NCBI GenBank assembly: GCA_029210625.1
Contig: JARGFU010000013.1
Span: 124,001 to 188,000 of the forward strand
Direction of reading: 5' to 3'
DNA length: 64,000 bases
From: Deltaproteobacteria bacterium
GTDB lineage: Bacteria; Myxococcota; Myxococcia; SLRQ01
Below are positions 1 to 8,452 of the stretch, piece after piece; position 1 is the first letter of the stretch; the number at the start of each line of letters is the position of its first letter. The notes beneath the pieces were generated by a model, which saw only the letters and a program-made list of their open reading frames with translations, did no database searches and was not told where the DNA came from. The position numbers were made by a program, and so were the translations under genes.

Positions 1-906
1 GGGCTGGACCTCGACGCCCCGGTGCACCGCCTGCTCCCCGAGCTCAGCGAGGACGGCCGCCGGGTCCTCACGGTGCGTGACCTCCTGGCCCACCGCTCGG
101 GGCTGCCGGCCCACGCCGAGTGGTGGCGGGCGGCGAGCGTCGATCCGCGCTCGACCCACCTCTTCCGGCTGCCCGAGCGGCAGCCCACCGGAGACGGGCG
201 AAGGCTGCCGGTGGCCTCGGCCCGGGAGGCGACCCGGGAGGCGGTCCTCTCCACGCCGCTGGAGCGCAAGCCCCGCACGAAGGCCGTCTACAGCGACGCC
301 GGCTTCATCCTGCTGGGGATCCTCCTCGAGCGCCTCACTCGCCGTCCTCTCCACACCCTCTTCGGGGTGGAGATCGCCCGGCCTCTGGGGCTGGCCTCCA
401 CCCGCTTCGTGGACGAGGCGGCGCCCCTCGCCCGGGCCATCGAGGTGGCCCCCACCCGTCGGGCGCCCAGCCGGGGTGGCGGCCTCCTCGTGGGACAGGT
501 CGACGACGACAACGCCTACGCCCTCGGCGGCGTCGCCGGTCACGCCGGCCTCTTCGGCACCGCCGAGGACGTGGCCTCCTTCGGGCAGGCCACCCTCGAG
601 GCCTGGGAGGGACAGCGCCGGGGACCCCTCCAGCCCGAGTGCGCCCGGGTCTTCCTGCGCCGGGACCCCACCCCGGGCAGCACCCGCGCCCTGGGCTGGG
701 ACACGCCCTCCTCCCGGGGCTCCGCGGCCGGGAAGATCATGAGCAAGAACCAGGCGGTGGGTCACCTCGGCTACACCGGCTGCTCGCTCTGGATCGATCG
801 CTCCCGCCGGATGGTGATCGCCCTCCTGACCAACCGCATCCACTGCAGCGCGGACCCCGCGCCCATCCGTCGCCTCCGGTCCGAGGTCCACGACCTCCTG
901 GCCTGA
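1..906 (+). CDS. Beta-lactamase-fold serine hydrolase, 5'-truncated by the window
   Basis: The reading frame is open from the first base (GLDLDAPVHRLLPELS...) to a TGA at 904-906, so the gene starts outside the window. The family (class C beta-lactamase / penicillin-binding-like serine hydrolases) uses a Ser in an SxxK motif, which would lie upstream and is not visible. Seen here are a phrase typical of the family just before the catalytic core (LDLDAPV..LLPEL), the second motif as YSDAGF, and an HLGYTG segment matching the HxG-type third motif near the C-terminus. Likely roles are esterase, D-amino-acid peptidase or transpeptidase-like, acting in the envelope; the substrate cannot be told. 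mpl follows 19 nt downstream on the same strand, which is suggestive of cell-wall metabolism but no more. Confidence 0.8.
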   Translation, partial: GLDLDAPVHRLLPELSEDGRRVLTVRDLLAHRSGLPAHAEWWRAASVDPRSTHLFRLPERQPTGDGRRLPVASAREATREAVLSTPLERKPRTKAVYSDAGFILLGILLERLTRRPLHTLFGVEIARPLGLASTRFVDEAAPLARAIEVAPTRRAPSRGGGLLVGQVDDDNAYALGGVAGHAGLFGTAEDVASFGQATLEAWEGQRRGPLQPECARVFLRRDPTPGSTRALGWDTPSSRGSAAGKIMSKNQAVGHLGYTGCSLWIDRSRRMVIALLTNRIHCSADPAPIRRLRSEVHDLLA

Positions 907-925
907 ACGAGCTCTGAGCCAAGCC

Positions 926-2383
926 ATGACCGAGCACAAGCCCTCCTCCCCCGACTCGCCCCCCATCGACCTGGCGGCGGTGAAGACCATCCACCTCATG
1001 GCCATCGCCGGCACCGGCATGGGGGCCTTCGCGCGCCTCCTGCAGCAGGCGGGCTACGAGGTGCGCGGCTCCGACGAGAAGGTCTGGCCGCCGATGTCCG
1101 ATCTGCTCCGCGAGGCAGGCATCGAGTGGATGGAGGGCTTCAAGGGCGAGAACCTCGAGCCCGCCCCGGACCTCGTGGTCGTGGGCAACGTCATCCGCCG
1201 GACGAACGCCGAGGCCGAGGCGATGCGGGAGAAGAAGCTGCCTCACCTCTCCTTCCCCGAGGCGGTCGGGGAGCTCTTCCTGCGCGAGCGCCGCTCGCTG
1301 GTGGTGGCCGGCACCCACGGCAAGACCACCACGACCTCACTGCTGGCCTGGATGCTGCGTGAGGCGGGGCAGGATCCCTCCTTCCTGGTCGGCGGCGTGG
1401 CGAAGAACCTCGGTGACAGCGCCGCCCTGGGGAAGGGGGAGTGCTTCGTCATCGAGGGGGACGAGTACGACACGGCCTATTTCGACAAGGGGCCGAAGTT
1501 CCTCCACTACCGCCCCGAGGCGGTGATCTTCACCTCGCTGGAGTTCGACCACGCCGACATCTTCCGGGACCTCGCGCACTACCGCTCGGCCTTCGCCGAC
1601 CTGATGGACCTCGTCCCCCCCACCGGCGTCGTCGCCGCCTGGGCCGGAGACGAGGCCCTGATCGAGCTGGCCCTGCGCGCTCCCGGGCGCGTCGCCACCT
1701 ACGCCGCGCGCGAGGGGGTCGACGCGCTCTGGCGGGCCGAGCAGGTCCGCCCCTTCGAGGGGGGGAGCCGCTTCGAGGTCCGCCGGGCGGGCAAGTTCCT
1801 CGGTGAGGTCGGCCTGAAGATCCCCGGCCTGCACAACGTCGAGAACGCCCTCGCGGCGATCGTCGTCGGGGATCACCTCGGCCTCTCCCTCGACGAGATG
1901 CGGCCCGGCCTCGAGAGCTTCGAGGGCGTGCGGCGGCGTCAGGAGGTGCGGGGCGAGCCCGGCGGCGTCACGGTGGTGGACGACTTCGCGCACCACCCGA
2001 CCGCGGTGCGGGAGACCGTCGCCGCCCTGCGCGCGCGCCACCCCGAGCGCCGCCTCTGGGCCGTCTTCGAGCCGCGCTCGAACACCGCCCGGCGCAACAT
2101 CTACCAGGCGGCCTACGCCGGGGCCTTCGGTGGCGCGGACGAGATCATCGTGGCCTCGCCGCCGCCGCACCCGGATCCGATCCCGCCGGAGGAGGCCTTC
2201 GATCCCCCGGCGCTGGTGGAGGCGCTGGAGGCCGGCGGGCAGCGCGCGCGGCACCTCCCGGACGCCGAGGCCATCCTCGCGCACCTGAAGGACGAGTGCC
2301 GGGAGGGGGACGTGGTGCTGATCATGTCCAACGGCGCCTTCGGCGGCCTCCCCGCCCGGCTGGTGGAGGCCCTCGAGCGTTGA
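926..2383 (+). CDS. mpl: UDP-N-acetylmuramate:L-alanyl-gamma-D-glutamyl-meso-diaminopimelate ligase
   Basis: Cytoplasmic Mur-ligase-family enzyme that attaches recycled murein tripeptide (L-Ala-gamma-D-Glu-mDAP) to UDP-MurNAc, bypassing MurC/D/E. The 485-residue product has the N-terminal nucleotide-binding fold (MAIAGTGMGAFA, residues 26-37), the ATP P-loop GTHGKTTT at 129-136, the Mpl-type stretch EGDEYDTAYFDKG followed by FTSLEFDHADIF, and the Mur C-terminal domain with DDFAHHPTA. Length is close to the family norm (about 450-460). The start ATG at 926 sits just after the serine hydrolase stop. Its last codon overlaps the start of the next gene (TTGA), so translation is probably coupled. 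An AmgK-like kinase at the far end of the window belongs to the same recycling theme. Confidence 0.95.
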   Translation: MTEHKPSSPDSPPIDLAAVKTIHLMAIAGTGMGAFARLLQQAGYEVRGSDEKVWPPMSDLLREAGIEWMEGFKGENLEPAPDLVVVGNVIRRTNAEAEAMREKKLPHLSFPEAVGELFLRERRSLVVAGTHGKTTTTSLLAWMLREAGQDPSFLVGGVAKNLGDSAALGKGECFVIEGDEYDTAYFDKGPKFLHYRPEAVIFTSLEFDHADIFRDLAHYRSAFADLMDLVPPTGVVAAWAGDEALIELALRAPGRVATYAAREGVDALWRAEQVRPFEGGSRFEVRRAGKFLGEVGLKIPGLHNVENALAAIVVGDHLGLSLDEMRPGLESFEGVRRRQEVRGEPGGVTVVDDFAHHPTAVRETVAALRARHPERRLWAVFEPRSNTARRNIYQAAYAGAFGGADEIIVASPPPHPDPIPPEEAFDPPALVEALEAGGQRARHLPDAEAILAHLKDECREGDVVLIMSNGAFGGLPARLVEALER

Positions 2384-2901
2384 GGCCCCGGCTCGCCTTC
2401 GGGGTCCTGCTCCTGCTCCTGCTGGCGCAGGGCGGCTGTCCCCGGCGCATCGCCGCCCACATGCGCCTCGGTTCGCCCCTGGCCCTGGAGGTGCTCGACG
2501 CCGAGGGGGGCTTGAGGGAGCTGGGGGGCCAGGGGCCCGCCCGGCTCCTGGTGATCTGGGCCAGCTGGTGCGCCCGCTGCCCCACGGCGCTGGACGAGGG
2601 CGCGCGGGTCGCCGCCGAGTACGGGCTGCTCTACGCGGCGGTCTCGGTGGACGCCGACGAGCGGCTGGCCCGGGAGGCCAACCGGCAGCTCGCGGTCCAG
2701 GGGCCCGCCCTCTGGGACGAGGCGGCGCGGGCCTCCTCGCTCACCGGCGTTCGCCGGGTGCCCACCTTCCTGCTGGTCGACGAAGAGGGGAGGCTGGCCG
2801 GCATCTTCGAGGGCGTCGAGCTGGGCACCCTGAGCGCCCTGCGGCGCGCCACCGCCTCGATGAAGGAGCGGCAGGCGAAGAAGGCGGAGGCGGCGCCGTG
2901 A
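2380..2901 (+). CDS. Thioredoxin-like (TlpA/AhpC-type) lipoprotein
   Basis: A TTG at 2380 that overlaps the mpl stop (TTGA) gives [19 protein letters not shown], a short basic and hydrophobic export signal ending in a plausible though non-canonical lipobox. A GGAGG lies about 11 nt upstream. The reading frame extends further upstream within mpl, but that part is shadow sequence. The mature part holds the thioredoxin-like motif WASWCARC (WCxxC) followed by [10 protein letters not shown] and the cis-Pro region [14 protein letters not shown]. The predicted role is periplasmic thiol-disulfide exchange, tethered to a membrane. The product is 173 residues. The stop codon overlaps the GTG start of the downstream gene (GTGA), so the three genes from mpl onward form a tightly coupled unit. 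Confidence 0.82.
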   Translation: MRPRLAFGVLLLLLLAQGGCPRRIAAHMRLGSPLALEVLDAEGGLRELGGQGPARLLVIWASWCARCPTALDEGARVAAEYGLLYAAVSVDADERLAREANRQLAVQGPALWDEAARASSLTGVRRVPTFLLVDEEGRLAGIFEGVELGTLSALRRATASMKERQAKKAEAAP

Positions 2902-3692
2902 GCGTGCCCGAGCCGGTGGAGGAGCTCCTCGCCTCGGCCCTGGCCGCGGCGGCGGCGGCGAGCGCGGTGCTCCTCGAGCGCGCGCGCGGGTCGCTCGAGG
3001 TGGGCACCAAGATCTCGCACCGGGACCTGGTCACCGACGCCGACCGCGCGGCGGAGGCGGCGATCGACGCCGTCCTGCGCGAGCGTCACCCCGGCCACCG
3101 CCTCCTGGCGGAGGAGGGCACCACCCGCGAGGCGGCGGGGAGCGCCGCGGTGCGCTGGATCGTCGACCCCCTGGACGGGACGGTGAACTTCGCCCGGGGC
3201 ATGAGCCACTACTGCGTGAGCATCGCCGCCGAGGACGAGCAGGGGCTGGCCGTGGCGGTGGTGCAGGATCCCGTGCGGGGTGAGGTCTTCCGGGCCGCCC
3301 GGGGGCAGGGCGCCTGGCTGGGAGAGCGCCGCCTGCAGGTGAGCGCGGCCCCGGGCCTCGCCGACGCGATCCTCGCCACCGGCTTCTCCTACGAGACGGC
3401 GATGCGGGAGGAGAACGCCCGCCACGCCGCGGCGCTGATCCCCCGCCTGCGGGGCTTTCGCCGGATGGGCTCGGCGGCCCTCGACCTGGCCTGGGTGGCC
3501 GCGGGCCGCCTCGACGGCTTCTGGGAGCTGGGCCTGAAGCCCTGGGACGTGGCGGCCGGGCTGCTGCTGGTCACCGAGGCCGGCGGCGTGGTCAGCGGGA
3601 TGCCGGGCCAGGCCGAGCCGCTCGTGAGCGGCACGGTCGTCGCGGGCGGCCCGGCGGTCCACGAGGCACTCAGCGCGGCGCTCGCCGGCTAG
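2898..3692 (+). CDS. Inositol-monophosphatase family phosphatase (SuhB-like)
   Basis: Mg-dependent, Li-sensitive-type phosphatase family acting on inositol-1-phosphate or related sugar phosphates; some members are PAP phosphatases or moonlight in RNA polymerase complexes (SuhB). The 264-residue product shows the metal-binding set expected: a Glu pair in LLAEEGTT, the signature WIVDPLDGTVNF, and the C-terminal PWDVAAGLLLVTEAGG. The GTG start at 2898 was chosen because it overlaps the upstream stop (GTGA) and gives the usual family length; an in-frame extension to 2568 is shadow sequence. The stop (TAG 3690-3692) overlaps by four bases the stop of the convergent kinase gene. The true substrate is not evident from sequence. 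Confidence 0.88.
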   Translation: MSVPEPVEELLASALAAAAAASAVLLERARGSLEVGTKISHRDLVTDADRAAEAAIDAVLRERHPGHRLLAEEGTTREAAGSAAVRWIVDPLDGTVNFARGMSHYCVSIAAEDEQGLAVAVVQDPVRGEVFRAARGQGAWLGERRLQVSAAPGLADAILATGFSYETAMREENARHAAALIPRLRGFRRMGSAALDLAWVAAGRLDGFWELGLKPWDVAAGLLLVTEAGGVVSGMPGQAEPLVSGTVVAGGPAVHEALSAALAG

Positions 3693-5083
3693 CGCTTCTT
3701 GATCCGCTCTTCGGCCTGCGCCGCGAACTTCTCGTTCTGCTCCAGGCCGCACCAGGGGCACCAGGCGAAGAGCTCTCCGATCACGGTCCAGCCGCAGCCC
3801 TTGCAGTGCTTCTCCATGCCGGGCACCTCCCAGCGGTGCTCCTTCTGGCACCAGGGGCAGCAGGAGGAGAAGGGCATCAGCGGCTTGTGGCAGCCGTCGC
3901 AGTGGTCGGTGTAGCGCCGATCTCCGTGGCGCTGGCCGTCGCCGCTGCCCTGGTGGAAGGTCTCGTGACACCAGGGGCAGTAGCGCCAGTTCTCGTGGAT
4001 GCCGTGCTCGCAGCGGGCGCAGTAGCGGGGGAAGGTCGCCTCGCTGCGGAAGCGCAGCAGGTCGCCGCACCAGGGGCACATGAGCATCGCCTCGCTCACC
4101 GGTCCCTGGCAGCGCACGCAGACCCACTTCACGCCGAAGGGGCTGAGGGCGGCGTGGTGCTTGTGCTCGAACTCCTCCCAGCGGCGCTCGAGGTCGGCCC
4201 GATCCCGCTCGAGGTTCGCGCGCTCGACCAGCCGCCGCAGCCGCTGGCGGGTCGAGGGCTTCACCAGCAGGGCGAAGCGGCGGGAGATGACCTCCATGTC
4301 GGAGAGGCGCCAGTCGGCGACCGGCGTGAGCAGGCGGCTGACGAGCTGGTGCGCCCGGGCGCCGCCGCGCTTGCGCAGCAGGGGGCTGACCGAGGCGTTG
4401 CGCGCCCGCAGCGTGCGGGAGGGGGGCAGCTTGCCGGTGACCGCGAGGTGGAAGAAGGCGCCGAGGGCGTAGGCGTCGGTGGCCTCGGCGAACTCGCCGT
4501 AGGCGGTCTCGGGCGGGGCGTAGCCCGGGGTGAAGATCACGGTGGCGTTGCCGCCGCCGCTCCCCCGGGAGGCGCCGAAGTCGCCGAGCTTCGCCCGGGC
4601 GCCCTCGAGGTAGACGTTGTCCGGCTTCACGTCCCGGTGCACCAGCCCGTGGCGGTGCATGTGGGCGAGGCCCTTGGCGATCTGCCGGCAGACCTCGGCG
4701 GCGATGTCCGGCGCGACGTGCCCGTGCTCGTCGATGATCTTCACCATGTCCGGGCCGTCGACGTACTCGAGCACGAGGTAGAGCCCGAAGCGGGGGCAGA
4801 GGCCCGTCTCCAGCACCGAGACCAGGTTGGGGTGCCGCATCCTTCGGGCGTTGACGAACTCGTGCATCAACGAGCCCTGGTGGGTGATCGAGAGCGCGCT
4901 CACGCCCTTCACCGCGACCAGGCGCCCGTGGCGCCGCTCGTCGGCGCAGAGCATCACGGTGGCGAAGGCTCCGGAGCCCAGCGGCCGCAGCACGCGGTAG
5001 CGATCGTCGACGTGGACGGCGTGCGAGCGCGCCTCCTCGATCAGGGAGGGGAAGGAGAGCTCGCTGGAGCGGAAGGCCGGCAT
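3689..5083 (-). CDS. Ser/Thr protein kinase with four C-terminal CPWC zinc ribbons
   Basis: Hanks-type kinase of 464 residues. Kinase domain at about 28-270: Gly-rich loop LGSGAFATV, catalytic-site Lys59 in VAVKG, HRDVKPDN with Asp151, DFG at 168-170 and an APPE motif. All key residues are present, so it should be active. A helical, charged linker (about 275-312) leads to four tandem zinc ribbons, each a CxxC followed by CPWC (Cys322/325-336/339, 355/358-369/372, 395/398-409/412, 427/430-442/445). No transmembrane segment is seen, so it is cytoplasmic. The ATG at 5083 has only a weak upstream GGTAGG. The gene lies 14 nt after truD and is the last of the long minus-strand run. The ribbons may bind substrate, nucleic acid or sense redox or metal state; that part is inference. 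Confidence 0.88.
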   Translation of the reverse strand: MPAFRSSELSFPSLIEEARSHAVHVDDRYRVLRPLGSGAFATVMLCADERRHGRLVAVKGVSALSITHQGSLMHEFVNARRMRHPNLVSVLETGLCPRFGLYLVLEYVDGPDMVKIIDEHGHVAPDIAAEVCRQIAKGLAHMHRHGLVHRDVKPDNVYLEGARAKLGDFGASRGSGGGNATVIFTPGYAPPETAYGEFAEATDAYALGAFFHLAVTGKLPPSRTLRARNASVSPLLRKRGGARAHQLVSRLLTPVADWRLSDMEVISRRFALLVKPSTRQRLRRLVERANLERDRADLERRWEEFEHKHHAALSPFGVKWVCVRCQGPVSEAMLMCPWCGDLLRFRSEATFPRYCARCEHGIHENWRYCPWCHETFHQGSGDGQRHGDRRYTDHCDGCHKPLMPFSSCCPWCQKEHRWEVPGMEKHCKGCGWTVIGELFAWCPWCGLEQNEKFAAQAEERIKKR

Positions 5084-5097
5084 GGGAGGAGGGGAGC

Positions 5098-6099
5098 CTA
5101 CCTGAGGAGCTGGGCGGTGACGACAGTCGCGTAGGCCCCTCGGGGGAGGGTGAAGGCGAGCTGGAGATCGTCCCCCTCGACGCCGAGCTCGAGCTCGGAG
5201 AGGCCGATCCGGGCCGCCCGGCGGGTCCCCTGGGTGAGGCGCCCGCCGGCCTCCAGGTCGGCCATCGTCAGGCCGGAGGCCTCGAGGATCCGGGCCTCCC
5301 GTGCGGCGGCCTCTCCCCCGGGCTGGCGCATCCGGGGCCCGAAGATCGGCCCGGTGGGGTCGATCTCGCCGGCGGCCAGGCGGGCGCCGTCCTCGGCGGG
5401 CTCCTCCGAGAGGAAGACCCCCCGGCCGTCCCGCCGCTGGAGGAGATCCCCGGGCACGAGGACGTCGAGGAGCCCGTCGTCGATGCGGGCGTCCAGCCAG
5501 GCGTTGAAGAGGCTCGACTGCAGGGCCGAGAGGTAGAGCTTGCGCAGGTGCCGCTTGGGCTGCAGCTCTCCCCGCAGCACCTGCCGTCCCAGCTCGGGGT
5601 TCCGGCCGTCCCGGCCGAAGCGCTGCTCCCCGTAGTAGTTGGGGACGCCCCGGCGCTCGAGGTCCCGCAAGATCGCCTCGGCCGCCTCCCGGTCCGGCGC
5701 CGCGCCGCGCAGCCGCAGCCAGAAGCGGTTGCCCCGCAGGTGCCCCGTCTTCAGCTTGTTGCGGTGCAGCCGGCGCTCGAGGATCGTCACCGCCTCGTCC
5801 TCGGGGCTCGCCTCGAGGGCGCCCTCGGCGCGGGGGCGGGGCAGGGAGAACCACTGGCGGGTCACGGCCTGCCGGTCCTTCTGGCCGGCGTGCCCCACCT
5901 CGCGCTCGCGCACCCCGAAGGTAGTGGCGAGGAGGGCGGCGACCTCCTGGGTGGTCCGCCCGCGCTTCTGCACCCAGAGGTAGAGGTGATCCCCCTCCCC
6001 CGAGGGGAGGTAGGCCGGGAGCTCCTCGACGACGAAGTCCTCGGGCTCGATCTTCAGGGCGCCCCTCACCGGGGGTGCGTCGGGGAGGAGGTAGCGCAC
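5098..6099 (-). CDS. truD: tRNA pseudouridine(13) synthase TruD
   Basis: Converts U13 of some tRNAs to pseudouridine. The family signature is clear: GHAGQKDRQAVTRQWF (the Asp of QKD is the catalytic residue), NYYGEQRFGRDGRN, LYLSALQSSLFNAW, and a closing PRGAYATVVTAQLLR. From the GTG at 6099 the product is 333 residues, a little shorter than the E. coli enzyme (about 349). The GTG was chosen because the homologous N-terminus (RYLLPDAPPVRGALKIEPEDF) begins there and it lies 14 nt past the upstream gene's stop; no strong Shine-Dalgarno sequence is seen. The long in-frame upstream extension overlaps the DUF4388 gene and is not real. Confidence 0.92.
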   Translation of the reverse strand: MRYLLPDAPPVRGALKIEPEDFVVEELPAYLPSGEGDHLYLWVQKRGRTTQEVAALLATTFGVREREVGHAGQKDRQAVTRQWFSLPRPRAEGALEASPEDEAVTILERRLHRNKLKTGHLRGNRFWLRLRGAAPDREAAEAILRDLERRGVPNYYGEQRFGRDGRNPELGRQVLRGELQPKRHLRKLYLSALQSSLFNAWLDARIDDGLLDVLVPGDLLQRRDGRGVFLSEEPAEDGARLAAGEIDPTGPIFGPRMRQPGGEAAAREARILEASGLTMADLEAGGRLTQGTRRAARIGLSELELGVEGDDLQLAFTLPRGAYATVVTAQLLR

Positions 6100-6113
6100 G
6101 ACGCGTCCGACGC

Positions 6114-7400
6114 TCAGCTGTCGAGCATCTCGTAGATGACCCGCACGCGCCGGGAGAGATCCTCGTCCCGATCCGCGGGCAGGAGCTCGCCGGCCTGGAA
6201 GAGCTCGAAGAACATCAGCTCGTTCAGAGCGTCGCTCAGGAAGCTGCTCGGGTCCTTGCCCGCGGGCAGCTCCACGCCGGCGAGGCGGGCGAGGAGGGTG
6301 GGCTCGTCGAGGGTTCCGTCCTCGTGCAGCTGGATCCCCGAGAGCAGGTGGGTGAACTCGTGCTGGTTCGAGGAGAGGAAGGACTCGACGCCGAGGCGGA
6401 AGCCGGCGGTGGGGGCGATGGCCCCGACCTCCTCGCAGACCTCCCGGAAGATCGTGTTGAAGACCCGCAGCACGTCGGTCAGCTGAGCGCCCACCTGCAA
6501 GGTCGCCGCGCCGAGGTCCACCTCGGGCTTCTCCTCGCTGATGTCGACGTAGCCGGCCTTGGCCAGGCCGTAGACCATCTTGGTGGCGTCGAACTCGGAG
6601 AGGTGCTGCTCGGCGGCCAAATCGGCGAGGGTGAGGCGCCCCCGGCCGGTGGTGGCCGCGTCGAAGAGGGCCTGCTCCTCCTCGTTGAGGGCCTCGGCCG
6701 AGCGCTCGCGCGCCCGCACGTAGACGTGCATCCCCGGGACCACGTCCCGGAAGTGGGACATCTCGTCGAAGCGCCGCATGCCCTCCATGAGCATGCCGGT
6801 GAGCTCCAGGTTGATCTTCGCCGCGAAGCGCCCCTCCACGGGATCGTTGAAGAGGAAGTAGAGCCCCTCCTCGAGGACCAGCACCGAGAAGAAGATCTCC
6901 TGCACCTGGTGCTTGAGGGCCTGGTAGAGGTCGGCCGCCGAGACCATCTTGTTGGCGAGCAGCAGGCCGCCCAGCCGGGCCCCCGCGTCGGGCTGGGAGC
7001 GCATGACCCGATCGATGGCGCCGGGATCGACCAGCCCCAGCCGGCCGAGGACGACGCCGAGGCGATCGTTCGGCGCGGTGGAGGAGGCCCAGCGGATCGC
7101 CCCCTGGCGAAGGAAGATGCTCTTCTCGACCTGACCGGTGGCGACGGTGATCACGCCGGTCCAGCGCGACTGGGCCAGGTAGGCCAGCATCTCGCCGAGG
7201 GGAAGGCCCTGGATGTCGCCGGCGAGCACTGCCCGCACCCCAGCCTCCACGGGCCGGACGTCGTCCTGGCGCAGGACGAGGAGGTCCGGGTGGGCGGGGA
7301 CGATGCGCCACTCACCGGCGCGCCCGCCGAGGTAGGCCTCGGCGGTGCGCCCCACGGGGAAGACCTTCCCGCTTCGATCGATCTTGACGTACTCGGGCAT
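6114..7400 (-). CDS. DUF4388/PATAN-domain protein
   Basis: Protein of 428 residues beginning MPEYVKIDRSGKVFPVG at an ATG preceded by AAAGG. An N-terminal PATAN/DUF4388-type segment is recognised from GDIQGLPLGEMLAYLAQSRWTG, then a Gly/aliphatic stretch ending in NDRLGVVLGRLGLV. A second unit LYQALKHQVQEIFFSVLVLEEG continues the same pattern. The C-terminal part (DAATTGRGRLTLADLAAEQHLSEFDATKMVYGLAKAGYV) reads like a winged-helix. PATAN proteins occur with two-component and gliding/chemosensory signalling in deltaproteobacteria. There is no membrane segment or signal peptide. It sits between the cytochrome genes and truD. The function is a signalling or scaffold role by family analogy only. Confidence 0.75.
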   Translation of the reverse strand: MPEYVKIDRSGKVFPVGRTAEAYLGGRAGEWRIVPAHPDLLVLRQDDVRPVEAGVRAVLAGDIQGLPLGEMLAYLAQSRWTGVITVATGQVEKSIFLRQGAIRWASSTAPNDRLGVVLGRLGLVDPGAIDRVMRSQPDAGARLGGLLLANKMVSAADLYQALKHQVQEIFFSVLVLEEGLYFLFNDPVEGRFAAKINLELTGMLMEGMRRFDEMSHFRDVVPGMHVYVRARERSAEALNEEEQALFDAATTGRGRLTLADLAAEQHLSEFDATKMVYGLAKAGYVDISEEKPEVDLGAATLQVGAQLTDVLRVFNTIFREVCEEVGAIAPTAGFRLGVESFLSSNQHEFTHLLSGIQLHEDGTLDEPTLLARLAGVELPAGKDPSSFLSDALNELMFFELFQAGELLPADRDEDLSRRVRVIYEMLDS

Positions 7401-7435
7401 GGAGCCTTTCGCTGCGCTGCGGCGAAGAGACGGCG

Positions 7436-8443
7436 CTACTTGCGCTTCTTCTTCTTGGTGCTGTCGTCCTTCACCTCGAGGATGCCGCCCTCGACGCTGG
7501 CCTCGGGATCGGCGGGGCCACCGAAGTTCGAGTCGGCCCAGTGCCGCTCGCGCTCGGCCTTGTCGTACATGACGACGGCCTCCATCGCCCGGCTGTAGAT
7601 CTCGGTCCAGGCCTTGGCGACGGCGCGCTCCTGCTTGCTGCGGCCGCCCTCGAAGGGGTCCTTCAGGCCCTTGTTGCCGTAGCCCTCCCAGACGGAGAGG
7701 ATCTTCTCGACCTTCGCCTTCGCGGCCTTGTCGTCGGTGTTCGCGCGGATCTTCCAGACGAGCCCGCCGTTGTCCATCGAGATGCCGAAGAGGAAGGTGC
7801 CCTTCACGCCGGGCACCGAGCCCTTCACGAAGGAGACGTAGCCGACCTTCGCGCGCCGATCGATCTTGGAGAGGGCCAGCGGATCGTCGGGGATCAGCCG
7901 GGCGCCGTCCGGGCCCTGGGTGCCCTTGTAGACGCCGAGCACCGTGTACTCGTTGTCGGCCTTCTTGATCTTCACGCCGGTCAGGGCCTCGTGCCGCTCC
8001 AGGCCCCACTCGTCGATGGTGTAGGTGTCACCGAAGAAGCTCTCGGCGTCCGGGTAGAAGTCGGGCAGGCCCAGGTGCCGGTCGCGCAGGTAGGCGACGA
8101 TGTCCCAGATCTCCAGGTCGTCCAGGGAGTCGGCGAAGGCGGGCATCACCGGCGAGCGGCCGCTCTTCTCCCCGCCGGTCTTGATGTAGGAGAAGACCTG
8201 CTTGTCGGAGAGCAGCGTCATCCGGGAGGGGTCGTTGAGCGCCGGCGAGGCGGGCTCGGACTGAATGACGCCCTTGCCGTTGCCACCGTCGCCGTGACAG
8301 CTGCGGCAGTTGAGGTCGAAGAGCCGGGCGCCCTGGCGCAGGTCGCCGATGTGGACCTTCTCGTCCTCGGCCGCCCGGGCGAGGCCCGGCGCGGTGAGGA
8401 GGGCGGAGAGGAGGATTGCGTGGGTGAGTCGATGGATCGTCAT
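7436..8443 (-). CDS. Periplasmic monohaem cytochrome c
   Basis: A 335-residue exported protein. The signal peptide (MTIHRLTHAILLSALLTAPGLARA) is followed by one class-I cytochrome c domain with CRSCH (CxxCH haem attachment) and a plausible distal Met ligand in SPVMPAFADSLDD, then DIVAYLRDR. The C-terminal half (about 135-335) is soluble, Lys-rich and unrecognised; it ends in KKKKRK. The ATG has an excellent AGGAGG five bases upstream. The upstream gene stops only 9 nt before this start, so the two cytochromes are surely co-transcribed. Electron carrier is the likely role; the redox partner is unknown. The extra C-terminal domain is unusual for a simple cytochrome c. Confidence 0.88.
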   Translation of the reverse strand: MTIHRLTHAILLSALLTAPGLARAAEDEKVHIGDLRQGARLFDLNCRSCHGDGGNGKGVIQSEPASPALNDPSRMTLLSDKQVFSYIKTGGEKSGRSPVMPAFADSLDDLEIWDIVAYLRDRHLGLPDFYPDAESFFGDTYTIDEWGLERHEALTGVKIKKADNEYTVLGVYKGTQGPDGARLIPDDPLALSKIDRRAKVGYVSFVKGSVPGVKGTFLFGISMDNGGLVWKIRANTDDKAAKAKVEKILSVWEGYGNKGLKDPFEGGRSKQERAVAKAWTEIYSRAMEAVVMYDKAERERHWADSNFGGPADPEASVEGGILEVKDDSTKKKKRK

Positions 8444-8452
8444 GGCGTCCTC

